Positions 10,380-20,789 of a DNA stretch of 64,000 nucleotides are shown here, piece after piece. The notes under the pieces are model-generated. The model worked only from the letters and a program-made list of their open reading frames with translations. It had not been told where the DNA came from and ran no database searches. Within the stretch, counting starts at the first letter, position 1. The number at the start of each line of letters is the position of its first letter. Position numbers and translations under genes: made by a program. The stretch comes from Platanthera guangdongensis (taxonomy: Eukaryota > Streptophyta > Magnoliopsida > Asparagales > Orchidaceae), in contig CM077165.1 in NCBI GenBank assembly GCA_039583875.1, positions 74,016,757-74,080,756 of the forward strand. The letters run 5' to 3'.

Positions 10380-11560
10380 GGATTGGATTATCGCCACATC
10401 CCGCAGCAAGACATCTCCGCAGTCCGCGGATACATTCCAGTCTGCTGCCACTATGCAGGATAGCGTCCACCATAGCTTCTCCAAGGCCTGACACAATCGT
10501 CAGTCCGCCTCGTCGCTAAGGGCCAAGACAAGACCACCACAGCCGGACTTCGCAGCAACACTGTCCGCCAATCCGCGAACACAGCTCCAGCCCGCTTATC
10601 TCGAGCCAACAACCTCTCCATCAAGGCACCTACCAGACTCAGCAGACATAAAGCTTTAGTTCGCACATCCCGAGCCACGGGCTTCGCCAAAAAGGCAACT
10701 ACCGGACTCAGCAGACACAGCTCTTCAGTCCGCTCATACTGCGGACAGATCTAGTCTGCATATCCATGCAGACAACTCCAGTCCGCATGCCCTGAGTCCA
10801 TAGCCTTGTTACCAAGACACCTACCGGACTCAGCGGACACAACTCCAGTCTGCTTACACAGTAGATGCCTCTAGTCTGCATCTTCCATAGACTGCTCCAG
10901 TCTACATATCCCGCAGACTGCACCAGTCTGCATTTCCCAAGTCCACAGGAACGCCAGCAAGGCAACTGTCGGACTCAGCGGACTCTAGCTCCAGTCCGCA
11001 CACAGTTGCGGACACAATCTCCAGTCCGCTTTTCCCAAACTCGCAAACAAGGCACACAGCACTTATGCCGAGCTTGGCGGACTGAGACACCGTCCGCACT
11101 CCACTACGCAATCTCCCCGGACTGAGTCAAACATGGACCTGGTTCCGAACTAACCAAGTCCACACCACTGGCCACAAGGGCCAGTCCGCACTTACTGGCA
11201 AACACTGGATTCAATTCGCCTCTCCCGGCGAGCTCCAGTATCAGTCCGCACTAACTGGCAGTCTCCGCGGCTTCCACTTGCCACTGCACCAGAGCAAGAC
11301 CAAGGCATTTGACAGGCCAGTCTGCCGAGCTCCAGTTCATCAGTCCGCTTCTTGCCGGACTCCATGGATAGAGTTTCTATCCGCTAGGTTCTTCTAGGAT
11401 CCAGCTGCTTACTGAGCATAAGCCGGCCCGTCTAACTGTCATTGTTGTCTGCGTAGTCCGCGCGAACAGACCGCCCAAGCTGCTACAGAGCAAACCGCAT
11501 GCAACATCCCTGCCGACCTAGCTGTCCGCCAACCCTGTTTGCGTAGTCCGCATGGATAGG
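10380..11560. repeat. GCRGAC/GTCYGC dyad array, COP-B left LTR
   Basis: Dozens of GCGGAC, GCAGAC, GTCCGC and GTCTGC words. Several are paired about 9 bp apart as short hairpins, for example 10833-10853 (GCGGAC, nine bases, GTCTGC). Phrases such as CTCCAGTCCGC and CAGACTGC recur irregularly over more than 1 kb. No coding content. Confidence 0.8.
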
Positions 11561-11604
11561 TCCAAGTGCTCCATTCACCCACTTTCACTTCACAAATTTC
11601 AACA

Positions 11605-11620
11605 CTCCCCCTTGAAGTGA
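11605..11620 (-). other. COP-B polypurine tract
   Basis: On the minus strand CACTTCAAGGGGGAG runs directly into the LTR start TGTTGAAATT. This is the expected plus-strand primer and fixes the LTR edge. Confidence 0.8.
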
Positions 11621-12225
11621 GAAGTGGTGAATATCTCCAATAGCTCCCATAATGTTTCACCTGATTCCTCTGATAGCATCTACGAAAAAATGTCCAAGAC
11701 ATAGTTCTCGCCCCGTATATCATGGACCATGAGGGAGCACTCCAGCATCTCCTAAAAGGAGCCATACTTCCCTCTGCCTTCTTCATCAGCTTCAACCTCC
11801 ACTCATGCATCAAAGGAGGATCACCAAGAACCTTGGGCGTAAGAGCCCAAGCCTCATTACCACTGAGAGTAGTCACCTCTTCAGACTTGGTGTCAATCAC
11901 CTCCTTGATTCTGCAAGGGTCATAACAGCCAGAAGGTACTCGCTCTCCATGAGGGCATGCAAGGAAGCATGGGATCAAGCCCACTGTGTTCCCTTTACGA
12001 TATCGAGCTGGTGGCTTACTGATCCTCTTCGATCTCCGAAGAACCTGATCATGGCTAACCACCTCCGCTGCTCCTGAACCAGCTCCATTCCCGGGCAAAC
12101 CGAAATAATGCTCCCCTTGCTTCCCTAACAAGACGTCTCCTCACTGGAACCAGGAGCACCTAGAGCAATGCTCCCCCTACTTCCTGAACTAGAAGACTCC
12201 CCTCTTGAACAAGAACTACCTGGAA
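11621..12225 (-). pseudogene. COP-B pol remnant (integrase-RT linker)
   Basis: Minus-strand reading contains RRSKRISKPPARYRKG, the basic linker typical of copia Pol between integrase and RT. What follows is not recognisable RT and runs into the PPT within about 450 bp. RT and RNase H have therefore been deleted. The nominal ORF 11439-12131 reads on into the LTR and is not a natural protein end. Confidence 0.75.
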
Positions 12226-12230
12226 CATCG
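12226..12230. repeat. Target-site duplication of SIRE-A1, left copy (CATCG)
   Basis: CATCG abuts the first base of SIRE-A1 and is repeated at 24934-24938. It marks the insertion of SIRE-A1 into COP-B. Confidence 0.93.
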
Positions 12231-14140
12231 TGAAGCTGCAGGTTAGATCTGAAATACTCTAGAGGGGGGGTGAATAGAGTATAGTGCTCACTAAAAACTT
12301 TTTACAACTTTTGTTGTACTCCTAAGTGAACAAGTCAGTAAGTAAATAAAACTAAGCACAGCAAACTAAGTAATCACAGAGCACAGCCAAAACAAAAATA
12401 AAGGGCAACCAGACGACACAAGAAATTTTATAGTGGTTCCCCAACCTGGGTACATCCACTCTTCTACCACCCTGGTAGGAATCTACTTAGGTTTTTGATC
12501 AGGTGCCTGACACCAATGAGCTTTTGTTCAGGTGCTCAAAAACCAAAAACTCAAGTATTTTGGTAGGAGACTTGCAACCAGAATAAATTTAAAGGGAATT
12601 AAAACCTTGTACAGGAATTGGAAATAAGGAGATAGGGTCTTCACTTTCTCATTATCAACTGAGAAGACTTGTGGATTGATTGTAGCAGATTTTGCTCCCC
12701 CTGAGATCTTGAGTGTATCAGGAAAGCTAGAGCACTGCTTCAGGGTGATAGGTCTTCAAAGACCTAGAGTGCCTGGACCAGAGATGCTTCAGGAACTTAT
12801 TTGACAGATTGAAATTTGTTGTCCTTTGAAGTTGTCCTGAGAATTGTCAGAAGAAGACTCTTGATAGTGATTAGTTGTCCTTCTTCTTCTTCTTGAAGAT
12901 GTTCTCTAGTTAGGCTGATTGCAGTAGAACTTTTGATTTCTGTGAGTTTGTTCTTCTGTGCAATCTGAGTGTGTCTGTCTGATTGTCTGTATTACTTGTT
13001 GTGTGTTCGTGTGACTGTATGACTGACTGTGTATCTGTAGTACTTGATCCTTTCTTTTCTTTTCTTTAGACAGACAAAAAACATTCGAAATTCGAATGTT
13101 GACCAGTAATTGCAGTCGGCCTTGGAAGGAAGCGACAATCAATGATTTCCCTAACTGTCTCATGGAAAAACGGCATGTAATAGTCCATAGTCAATGCGCG
13201 TTCTAACGGTAACATTCCGAGAAGATCTGGCATTAAAAACTCCAGAATCATCGCCAAGAAACAGGATGGGAAACCTGAAGATGACCTAGTATGGATTCGT
13301 CGAATGAAGAACGCAATTCGTCGAACTGAGTTTGAGTTTGTCGAGCTGAGTTGAGTTCGTCGAGCTGAGCTGGAGTTCGTCGAGCTGAGCTTGAGTTCAT
13401 CGAGCTGAGCTTGAGAGAGTTCGTCGACCAGACAATCTTCATTCGTCGAACAGACAATCTTCATTCATCGAGCTGAGATTCAAATTCGTCGAGCGAAGAA
13501 CGATTGTGGACTTTAGCCAAATATTCTGCATCTGCTGATATTCAACGTTGACATAAGCTGGTGTCGACTGATTGATCTTAGTGTCGACTCAAATTTTCTG
13601 GTGTCGACAAGAATTGCTTGGTGTCGACACATGCCCTAAGTGTCGACACAAATACTCTGAGTTCAGAATTCGTCGAGTAGAGTCCTTGATTCGTCGACCT
13701 GAGAAGCTGACTTTGTCGACCTGAGAAGTTGAGAGCTTGAGGTCCAAGTTCATCGAGCTCAGAAACTGATTCGTCGACCGAAGCTTGAAGCTGGACTTAG
13801 AAAAATTCTAAAGTTGTCCTGATTTTAGCTTGATGTAGAAACTCTGTCTTCGTCGAACATAGAACTAAGATCGTCGAGCTCAGCACCAAGAAATGTCTCA
13901 CGATCGTCGAGTGCAAAACACCTTTCGTCGAGCTGAGTTCGACGAACGTCGAACTCACTTTAATTAGACTTGAAAACCTCTAAATCTGGAGTCTCTGATG
14001 GTCTTGTTGATAGCTGGTCCATCTGAAAGTGACTCTAAGGACTTGGCCTAGAATCTAGGACACATACTTGACCCTGGCTATACATGATGGGTCACATCCT
14101 AAGTCAGTGAACCTAGCCCAAATCAAATAGGGATCCAACA
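12231..14140 (-). repeat. SIRE-A1 3' LTR
   Basis: 1910 bp, plus-strand ends TGAAG...CCAACA (own-strand start TGTTGGATCC). It contains the Sirevirus-like word CTCTAGAGGGGGGG near one end and a dense TCGTCGA and GTGTCGACAC dyad region at about 13290-13940. No genes. Confidence 0.95.
13290..13940. repeat. TCGTCGA and GTGTCGAC dyad array in SIRE-A1 3' LTR
   Basis: Repeats of TTCGTCGAGCTGAG(C/T)TGGAG-type units at about 13310-13420, then five GTGTCGAC words at about 13560-13650, then spaced TCGTCGA-N7-TCGACGA-type dyads up to about 13945. The same array is at 24085-24745 in the 5' LTR with small differences. Non-coding. Confidence 0.9.
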
Positions 14141-14155
14141 ATCTCCCTCTATTTG
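14141..14155 (-). other. SIRE-A1 polypurine tract
   Basis: AAATAGAGGGAGAT on the minus strand directly before the 3' LTR. SIRE-B has the equivalent AAATAAGGGGGAGAT on the plus strand. Confidence 0.85.
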
Positions 14156-14333
14156 GGTGAGGTCACTAACAGAGACTCAAAATAGAAACAAACAGAAAAA
14201 CAAAGCAGGAAAAGAGATATATCTGGCAGAGAATTACTAACACATGCAGCAGATATATATATACACAGCTTTGTTTAAACACATAGCATAGTTTGAGAAA
14301 CAAAACCAGACAGAAATTGAAATAGCATGAAAA

Positions 14334-17166
14334 TTACTTCTTTGGCTTCATCTGCTTGGACCTGTCTTCAGTTGGTTTCTCTCCTAGCTTCTTAAAGATG
14401 ATTTCTCTCTTTGGATCAGAAACCTGAGCATTTGTCATAGTCATATCAGCTGCCCCTATAATGTTCAATGATGTTGCTCTGGGGACAACTGCTTCTAGAT
14501 GAAGTTTCATATATTCATCAACATTGAATAGCTTGTTTCCTTTGTCAAATCTTTTCAACTCTTCTTTTCTGTACTTAGACATAGTTGTAAGACCTGATGT
14601 ATCGTTGCCTTCAGCCTTGGCTTTATTAATCAGAGATAGTCCAATTAACTCCTGATATCTGGTCATTCTTGCAGTATTTGCAGTTTCAGGATCTTCAAAA
14701 GGAATTGGAGGATAGAGAGGTCAATTTGGACTTTCAGCTTTCTGTACATCAGAAATTTGTTGCTGCTGCTGCTGATGCTGTTGATGTTGATGTCCTGAAG
14801 AGGATGGCTGCCTCTGCTAGCTGCTTCCAGAAGATCTCCTTGATTGTATCTGATATGTTTGCATTGGGGCAGATCTCTAGGAGCTAGAGGAGCCAGAGGC
14901 ACCAGCTGCTGGAGGAGGAGGAGGAAGAGGATCCTTCCTGAATCTGTGCACTGGAGGAGGGGAATATCTCCTACTTCTCTTTCTTTCTTTCTACTGGTTC
15001 TTTGACAACCACATCCATGCAGGCATTCCCTTGTATGGAGCAACATTGTGCAAAATATAATAGGGGGTGTCTGCAGTGAGATTTGGCTTGGGAGCTGAAG
15101 GAGGAGGAGCCTTTCTTTTCTTTGTCAACATCTTCTTTTTCTTACTGGCAGCATCTTCATCTGAGTCATCATCATCATCTTCTTCTAAATCAGAACCCTG
15201 AGGGATGTCATAAAGAGCATCCAATGCTTTTAGAGCTTTATCAGAAATAATAGCTTTTTCTGGAGGAGGGGCAGAAGGTTCAGGAACTGGAATATCAGTA
15301 ACAGAAGAGGAGGAGACTGCCCAGGAGTCAGAAACAATGGGGACAGAGCTTTCAGCTACTGCCTTATTCTCCTCTTCTATATCAGCTAAGATTAGCTCAT
15401 CCAAGTCAGGCAAAGGAGAGTCATCCATAACAAAAACTAGTACTGAAAAATCTTCTGGAATGACTTCAGTAATTGGAGCAACAGCTGGAGGAGCAAAACT
15501 GTCACAGAGTTTCTTAGAAACTGCTGGACTTATTGGGGAGGTGTAGGGTACAATAGACAAACTTGGCTTAGTAAAATCAGCTGGAAGAAACTGCATAAAA
15601 GCTGTATCAAAACTTTTTAATAAAACAGACAAATTAACTATGGGATTTAAATGGAAATCACCAACAGGTTTTATTTGCTCAACTGACTCATCCAAATCAA
15701 GGTCAGTATCCATAAACTGAATTAATTCAATCATTTCAGAATCAAAATCTATCAAAATTTCTATATCTGTATCTGAATCTGCATCTGCTGTGGAGGGGAC
15801 CACTGCTGTGACTGCTGCTGTTGTATCTGAATCTGCTGCAACTTCATCACTGAGCATCTCCCCCTGCCTGGGTTCAGGATAACCTGGAGCAAGGCCCCTT
15901 GATGAAGAGGGGATAGCAGATAGGGTAGAAATCTGGGCAGATAAAGAATTGATTGAGGTCATAAGAGGTGTAATGGCCTCTTGGATGAGAGATTTGATGA
16001 GGGGAGTGAGCAAGGAAATGATGGTAGATGGAACAAATGGGGAAGGGGAAGAGGATGGAATAACTTGAGTGGATGGAGATGAAGATGTAATGGGGGGCAT
16101 CTGGCATGACAACATCTGTGGGTATGTTGTAGGAGGGAATGGATGACAAATGAGGGGGAAGAGGAGACTGAGGAGTTGTAGGGATATGTGTCTCATGAGG
16201 GGAAGGTGGAGGTGTTGGAATATTGGTGATGTCCAGAGGTGGAGATGGAGGTGGAGTAGGCATAGAGGTATGCTGTGGTGATGAAGAAACATGAGTGGGT
16301 GAAGTTGGAGAAATTTGAAGAGAGGTTGATGATGGAAGATGAGTTGTTGGAGGAGGTTGAGGAGATGGAATGACCTCTTCAGCAGGGAGGGGAGTCGCCT
16401 TTACAACCCTGGTGCTCTCAGAAGTTTGGATGGAAGAGGAGGAAGCCTTTGAGGGCTTGGAGATAGTCCTCTCCCACCTGCCAAATAGAGCGCATGTGAG
16501 GCGCTTGCTGGCATTTATGAAGATGGTCGGGGAGACCATTCATTCAGCAGCCTTCTCTTGAAGAAAAATTCCCAAAATTCTGCCGAAGCAGACTTCTTTC
16601 TTACTATTATTTTTCTTGATCAATTCAAAGAAGATTGTGCCCCAGTTGACACGTCTCTTGTTCACCATGGTGCACATAACCAGGAATTGGTAGTGGGTTA
16701 TGTAATCGTGCGCAGAGTGCTCTCCCATTAGCACTTTTCCGACAATGCCCGCCAGGAACTTATACGCGGCAGACAGTTGCTTCTTCAACAGCTTATTAGG
16801 GTTGTTTCCAGAAAAACCCATTAGCTTCAGCATATCACCGAACTCTTCAAAATCCATTTCCATGTGATCTTCTCCATTCCCAAAACCAAAAATCTCAGAA
16901 AGAATTGCGGGAGATAACGAAACAGCATGACTCTCGATGTTGCCTATCAGAACATCTTCCTCAGAAACCGTAGATGTGTATACCCATTCTCATATTTCAG
17001 TCGCATGTAGTTTAATTCTCCGGGTCATGAAGTCCTTCAGATTCAGTTCTTCCAGCAATTCCAAGATATATAGGAAAATGGGGTCTGAATGTTGGAAAGA
17101 ATCGAAGTCCATATCGAAACAAGTATCAAACTTCATTGCGGCGAGGGTGCTTGCTGGAATCGCCAT
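14334..17166 (-). pseudogene. SIRE-A1 env-like ORF (third ORF after pol), broken
   Basis: Begins with ATG at 17166 and runs to the stop at 14334. An N-terminal globular region of about 200 residues is shared with SIRE-B (SAHDYITHYQF and FGRILGIFLQ motifs, SKRLTCALFGRWER). A long Pro/Ser-rich linker, an acidic segment (DLEEDDDDDSDEDAA) with a Lys-rich tract, and a conserved C-terminal end (ELIGLSLINKAKAEG, YMKLHLEAVVPR) follow. Two nonsense codons (near 17000 and 16541), a +1 frame displacement near 16090 and another shift near 15000 break it. The N-terminal part resembles what is annotated in databases as a putative plant transposon protein. I see no signal peptide or clear membrane helix, so 'env-like' is only a positional name. 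Confidence 0.8.
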
Positions 17167-17190
17167 TGATGACCTGCAAGAAAATCACAG
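17167..17190 (-). promoter_or_regulatory. Acceptor-like sequence before the SIRE-A1 env-like ATG
   Basis: On the minus strand a pyrimidine-rich stretch ending TTTTCTTGCAG sits 7 nt before the ATG. SIRE-B has TGAATCTTTACAG 6 nt before its ATG. Both fit a 3' splice site that would deliver this ORF as a subgenomic mRNA. Sequence evidence only. Confidence 0.5.
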
Positions 17191-17600
17191 GGAAAAACGG
17201 CGATCAAGAGCAAAAGAACTAAAAGCACGGGACGGAGGTCGAAGAAAACCTAGATATAAGATTTTCCGAATATGAATCGACAATCTTCGTTCCACGAAAA
17301 AAAAAAGAAATTATTCGAACTGAGCTCGACGAAATAAATTATAGACAGATAATTCATCGATCTCATCCAGAAGAATCGAAAACAGTTCGTCGAACTCCGT
17401 TCAATGAAATATCTTCTAAAGCAAAGTTCTTCGATCTCCGGTCGACAAAAATTGTCTCCACACACAGAGAATTCGTCGATCTCCAGTCGACGAGAATCGC
17501 TCAAACTTTCCCTAATTCGTCGAACTCCGTTCGACGAACTATGGAAAATTCGTCGAATGCGGACAGAAGTTAATTTTACTTTTCTCCATTAATCATTCCC
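17191..17600. repeat. Non-coding leader of the SIRE-A1 env-like ORF with TCGTCGA dyads
   Basis: About 400 bp between the RNase H end and the env-like ATG, AT-rich but studded with TTCGTCGA, TTCGACGA and TCGTCGATCTCCGGTCGACAA-type motifs at about 17275-17555. The homologous leader in SIRE-B (42445-42940) has the same kind of array. Confidence 0.8.
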
Positions 17601-19074
17601 ATTTGATTTATAAAGAACAGATGAGTTTTCTCATCCAAGGGATTGGTGAAAATGTCTGCTCTCTATAAATCAGTAGGAATATAGATCAAGTTAATTTTCT
17701 TTTTGTCCACATTATCTCTAATGAAATGATGTCTTATTTCAATATGTTTAGTCCTAGAATGATGAACTGGATTCTGTGCTATAGCAATAGCACTAGTATT
17801 ATCATAAAATAATGTTGAATTATTTAAGTTGATACCATAGCTTAGGAGTTGGTTTTGTATCCATAGCATTTGTGAACAGCAGCTGCCATCAGCCATGTAT
17901 TCTGCTTCTGCAGTTGATGTACACACAGATGTCTGCTTTTTACAAAACCAGGAGACAAGTATCATACCCAGGAACTGGCAAGTTCCAGAGGTACTCTTCC
18001 TGTCCAATCTACATCCAGCATAGTCAGCATCTGAGTATCCAGTTAGCTCAAATTCTGACTGTATAGGATACCAGAGTCCTAGATTAGGACAACTCTTTAT
18101 ATATCTCAAAATTCTTTTTAGGAAAATAAGGTGAGATTCTTTAGGGTTCACTTGGAACCTAGCACAAAGGCATGTGGCAAACATTATATCAGGTTTGCTA
18201 GCTGTTAGGTATAATAGGGATCCAACAATTGCCCTATAATGTTTCTGATCTACAGGTTTCCCTGCTGGATCAGAATCCACAACAGCATTTGTAGCCATAG
18301 GGGTTTTCATTCCTGAAGCATCACCCATCCCAAACTTCTTAATAAGTTCTTTAGCATACTTAGCTTGGGAGAGGAAGATACCATCAGGGAGCTGCTTCAC
18401 TTGGAGACCAAGGAAGTAGGAAAGCTCACCCATGCTACTCATCTCAAATTTAGAATGCATGAGGTCAGCAAACCTCCTGCACAATTTGGGATCAGTAGAC
18501 CCAAAGTTGATGTCATCCACATATATTTATACTAACAATATTTGGTCCTTATGATGTCGAGTGAAAAGTGTTTTATCTATGGTTCCTCTTGTAAATTTAT
18601 GCTCTAAAAAAAGCTTGTTAAGGTCTCATACCAAGCTTTTGGAGCTTGCTTTAAACCATAGAGAGCTTTATGCAATTTAAATACAAGAGAGGGTTGAGTT
18701 GGAGAGATAAAACCTGGAGGTTGTTCTACATAAACCTCTTTTTGAAGCACTCCATTCAGAAATGAACTCTTGACATCCATTTGGTAGACTTTGAATCTCT
18801 TGTGAGCTGCATAGGCAAGGAATATTCTTATGGCCTCTAACCTTGCAACAGGGGCAAAGGTTTGGTCATAATCAATTCCTTACTCTTGCCTGTAGCCTTG
18901 AGCAACAAGCCTAGCCATGTTTCTCATAATGTTGCCCTGAGCAACCAACTTGTTCCTGTAGAACCATTTAGTTCCAATAACTGGGTAGTTGTGGGGTCTT
19001 GGAAGCAAATCCCAAACTCTACATCTCTCAAACTGATTTAGTTCCTCTTGCATTGCAATGATCCAGTGGGGATC
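17601..19074 (-). pseudogene. SIRE-A1 reverse transcriptase-RNase H
   Basis: Copia RT and RNase H on the minus strand. The RT N-terminal half (about 18520-19074) shows [22 protein letters not shown] and [16 protein letters not shown] signatures broken by stops. The open part 17663-18520 has the catalytic [25 protein letters not shown], then RNase H with [31 protein letters not shown] and DNTSAIAIAQNP. It ends near IYIPTDL, where a stop replaces the next residue. Not functional as a whole. Confidence 0.88.
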
Positions 19075-20148
19075 TTACTCTGCTTCATGGATGGTGAGAG
19101 GTTCAATTTGAGAGAGAAAACAGGCATGCATCAAGTCTTGGTTGAGTTGATGCCTTGTCTGTACACCTACTGAAATGTCTCCAATCACTTGAGATTTGGG
19201 GTGATCTCTAAGTGTGACAAGATCTGTTGGTGGAGTTGGTTGAGCAACAGCTTCTGCATTTAATTTCTCTTGAGGAATGGTACTAGCTGTTGAGGGAAGT
19301 TCAGCCACTTCCTCTTGGATTTCTTCTTCACTATCTTCTGCAACCTGTGGAGTAGGATGAGTTGTTACCTCTTGGGTAAGGTTTAGTCCATCCATAAACT
19401 CACACAGTTGAGGAACCTGCATAAAGCTATTGGTAGAAATCTCTTTCTCCTTATAAGACATGTTAGCTTCATCAAACGATACATGAACAGATTCTTCAAT
19501 TTTAAGGGTGGATTTATTAAAAACCCTATAGGCCTTGCTTACTTGGAAATATCCTAGAAAAATCCCTTCTTCAGCCTTAGCCTCAAACTTTCTAATGTAT
19601 CTTTTGTTATTTGTGGGAATGTAACAAATACAACCAAAAACTTTAAAGTATGTGATTTTAGGTTTCTTCCCTTTAAGTAATTCATAGGGGGACTTATTTT
19701 TCAGTTTATGTATAAGACTTCTATTCAGGACATAGTTGGCAGTATTTACAGCTTCTGCCCAAAAGGATAGAGGCATGTAAGCATCTGCCAATAATGTACC
19801 TGCAGATTCAATGAGTGTCCTATTTTTCCTTTCAGCAACTCCATTTTGTTGGGGAGTTCTAAGAGCTGAGAAGCACTGCCTGATACCTTCCTTCTCACAG
19901 AACTCATGCATAAGAAGAGACTCAAACTCTGTGTCATGATCACTTCTGATCAATGCAACATGAGTAGAGAACTCAATCTGTATGGTCCTGAGAAAATCTG
20001 TAAGAACCTTGAATGTATCTGACTTAGCTCTCAGAAAGGCTACCCAACTGAATCTAGAGAAGTCATCAACAATCACTAAAGTATAAGACTTCCCTCCTAG
20101 GCTTTGTACTACAATGGGTCCAAATAGATCCACATGAAGCAAATACAA
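19075..20148 (-). pseudogene. SIRE-A1 integrase
   Basis: A 357-codon open frame with the integrase core: HVDLFGPIVVQSLGG (first D), LIRSDHDTEFES (second D), TPQQNGVAERKNRT (E), and the copia C-terminal signature [20 protein letters not shown] variable acidic linker toward RT follows, ending near QIEPLTIHEAE with a stop. The catalytic residues are all present, but the HHCC region upstream is separated by a stop around 20150, so only a fragment is open. Confidence 0.88.
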
Positions 20149-20740
20149 TATCTAGGTGAATCACTTTATTAATGGATTTAAAGCTAGTTTTGGTTTGCTT
20201 GCCTAATTGACAAGCCCTACATAGGCTTTCCTTCTTGTAGGGGACAGAAGGTAAGCTTCTAACAAGGTTGTTTTTAGATAACCTAGATATATTCTTAAGG
20301 TTTACATGCCCTAATCTTTTATGTCATAACTCATTTTGATTACTAGTAACATTCAGTAAGCAGATATCAGTTGTGGCAGAAATAAAATCTACTAAATATA
20401 TGTTCCCTTGTCTAAATCCAATTAAAACAGTTTTGTTTTTATTATCAATAATAGAACAGGAAGTAGAGGTAAAATGTACCTGATAACCTTCATAATATAA
20501 TTGACTTATGGATATAAGGTTATGTTTAAGTCCTCTTACATAAGTTACTTTCTTGAAAGTCACTGATCCAATCTTCACTGTCCCATATCCTTCTGATTGA
20601 CCATTGTTGGAATCTCCAAAAATCACCTTTGGTCCTAGCTTGGGCTTATAATTGGATAGATTGCCTTTACTTTCTTTCATGTGTTTGGAGCAACCACTGT
20701 CCAAGTATCAGGTCTGACTTACCCTTGGACAGCTCTTCAC
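20149..20740 (-). pseudogene. SIRE-A1 protease and pre-integrase region
   Basis: The copia protease signature DSGCSKHM is at the start of the 20324-20704 open frame, followed by [18 protein letters not shown], typical of this family. The pre-integrase zinc region (KTKTSFKSINK side) is interrupted by stops near 20150-20320. A TGA replaces the Trp codon that precedes YLDSG in SIRE-B. Confidence 0.85.
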
Positions 20741-20789
20741 CTGTACATGTAATGAAAAACAAAACTCAACTGTTCTTGACACAGGTTAC
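20741..20789 (-). other. Candidate 49-nt GT...AG intron at the gag-pol border (SIRE-A1)
   Basis: On the minus strand, AAG/GTAACC at 20790/20789 and TTACATGTACAG/GTGAAG at 20741/20740. The segment contains the gag stop TGA. Gag and pol are offset by +1 across it, and both borders fall between codons, so removing the 49 nt puts them in one frame. SIRE-B (40 nt) and SIRE-A2 (39 nt) have equivalent GT...AG borders. These lengths are below usual plant introns, so frameshifting remains an alternative. Confidence 0.45.

Larger units (their letters stand above)
9664..11604 (-). repeat. COP-B 3' LTR (left-truncated)
   Basis: Matches 26800-28752 closely and ends on the plus strand in AAATTTCAACA, i.e. 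it begins TGTTGAAATTTGTGAAG on its own strand. About 120 bp of its 3' end are missing at the TEK-A junction. It is packed with GCGGACT/AGTCCGC words in both orientations. ORFs in it (9764-11125) are Ser/Pro/Arg-rich artefacts of the repeat. Confidence 0.88.

Noticed and set aside
9764..11125. Ser/Pro/Thr-rich ORFs, and similar ones at 27591-28377
   Set aside because: They lie within COP-B LTRs and are produced by AGTCCGC repeats; the corresponding frames in the partner LTR are not conserved as protein.
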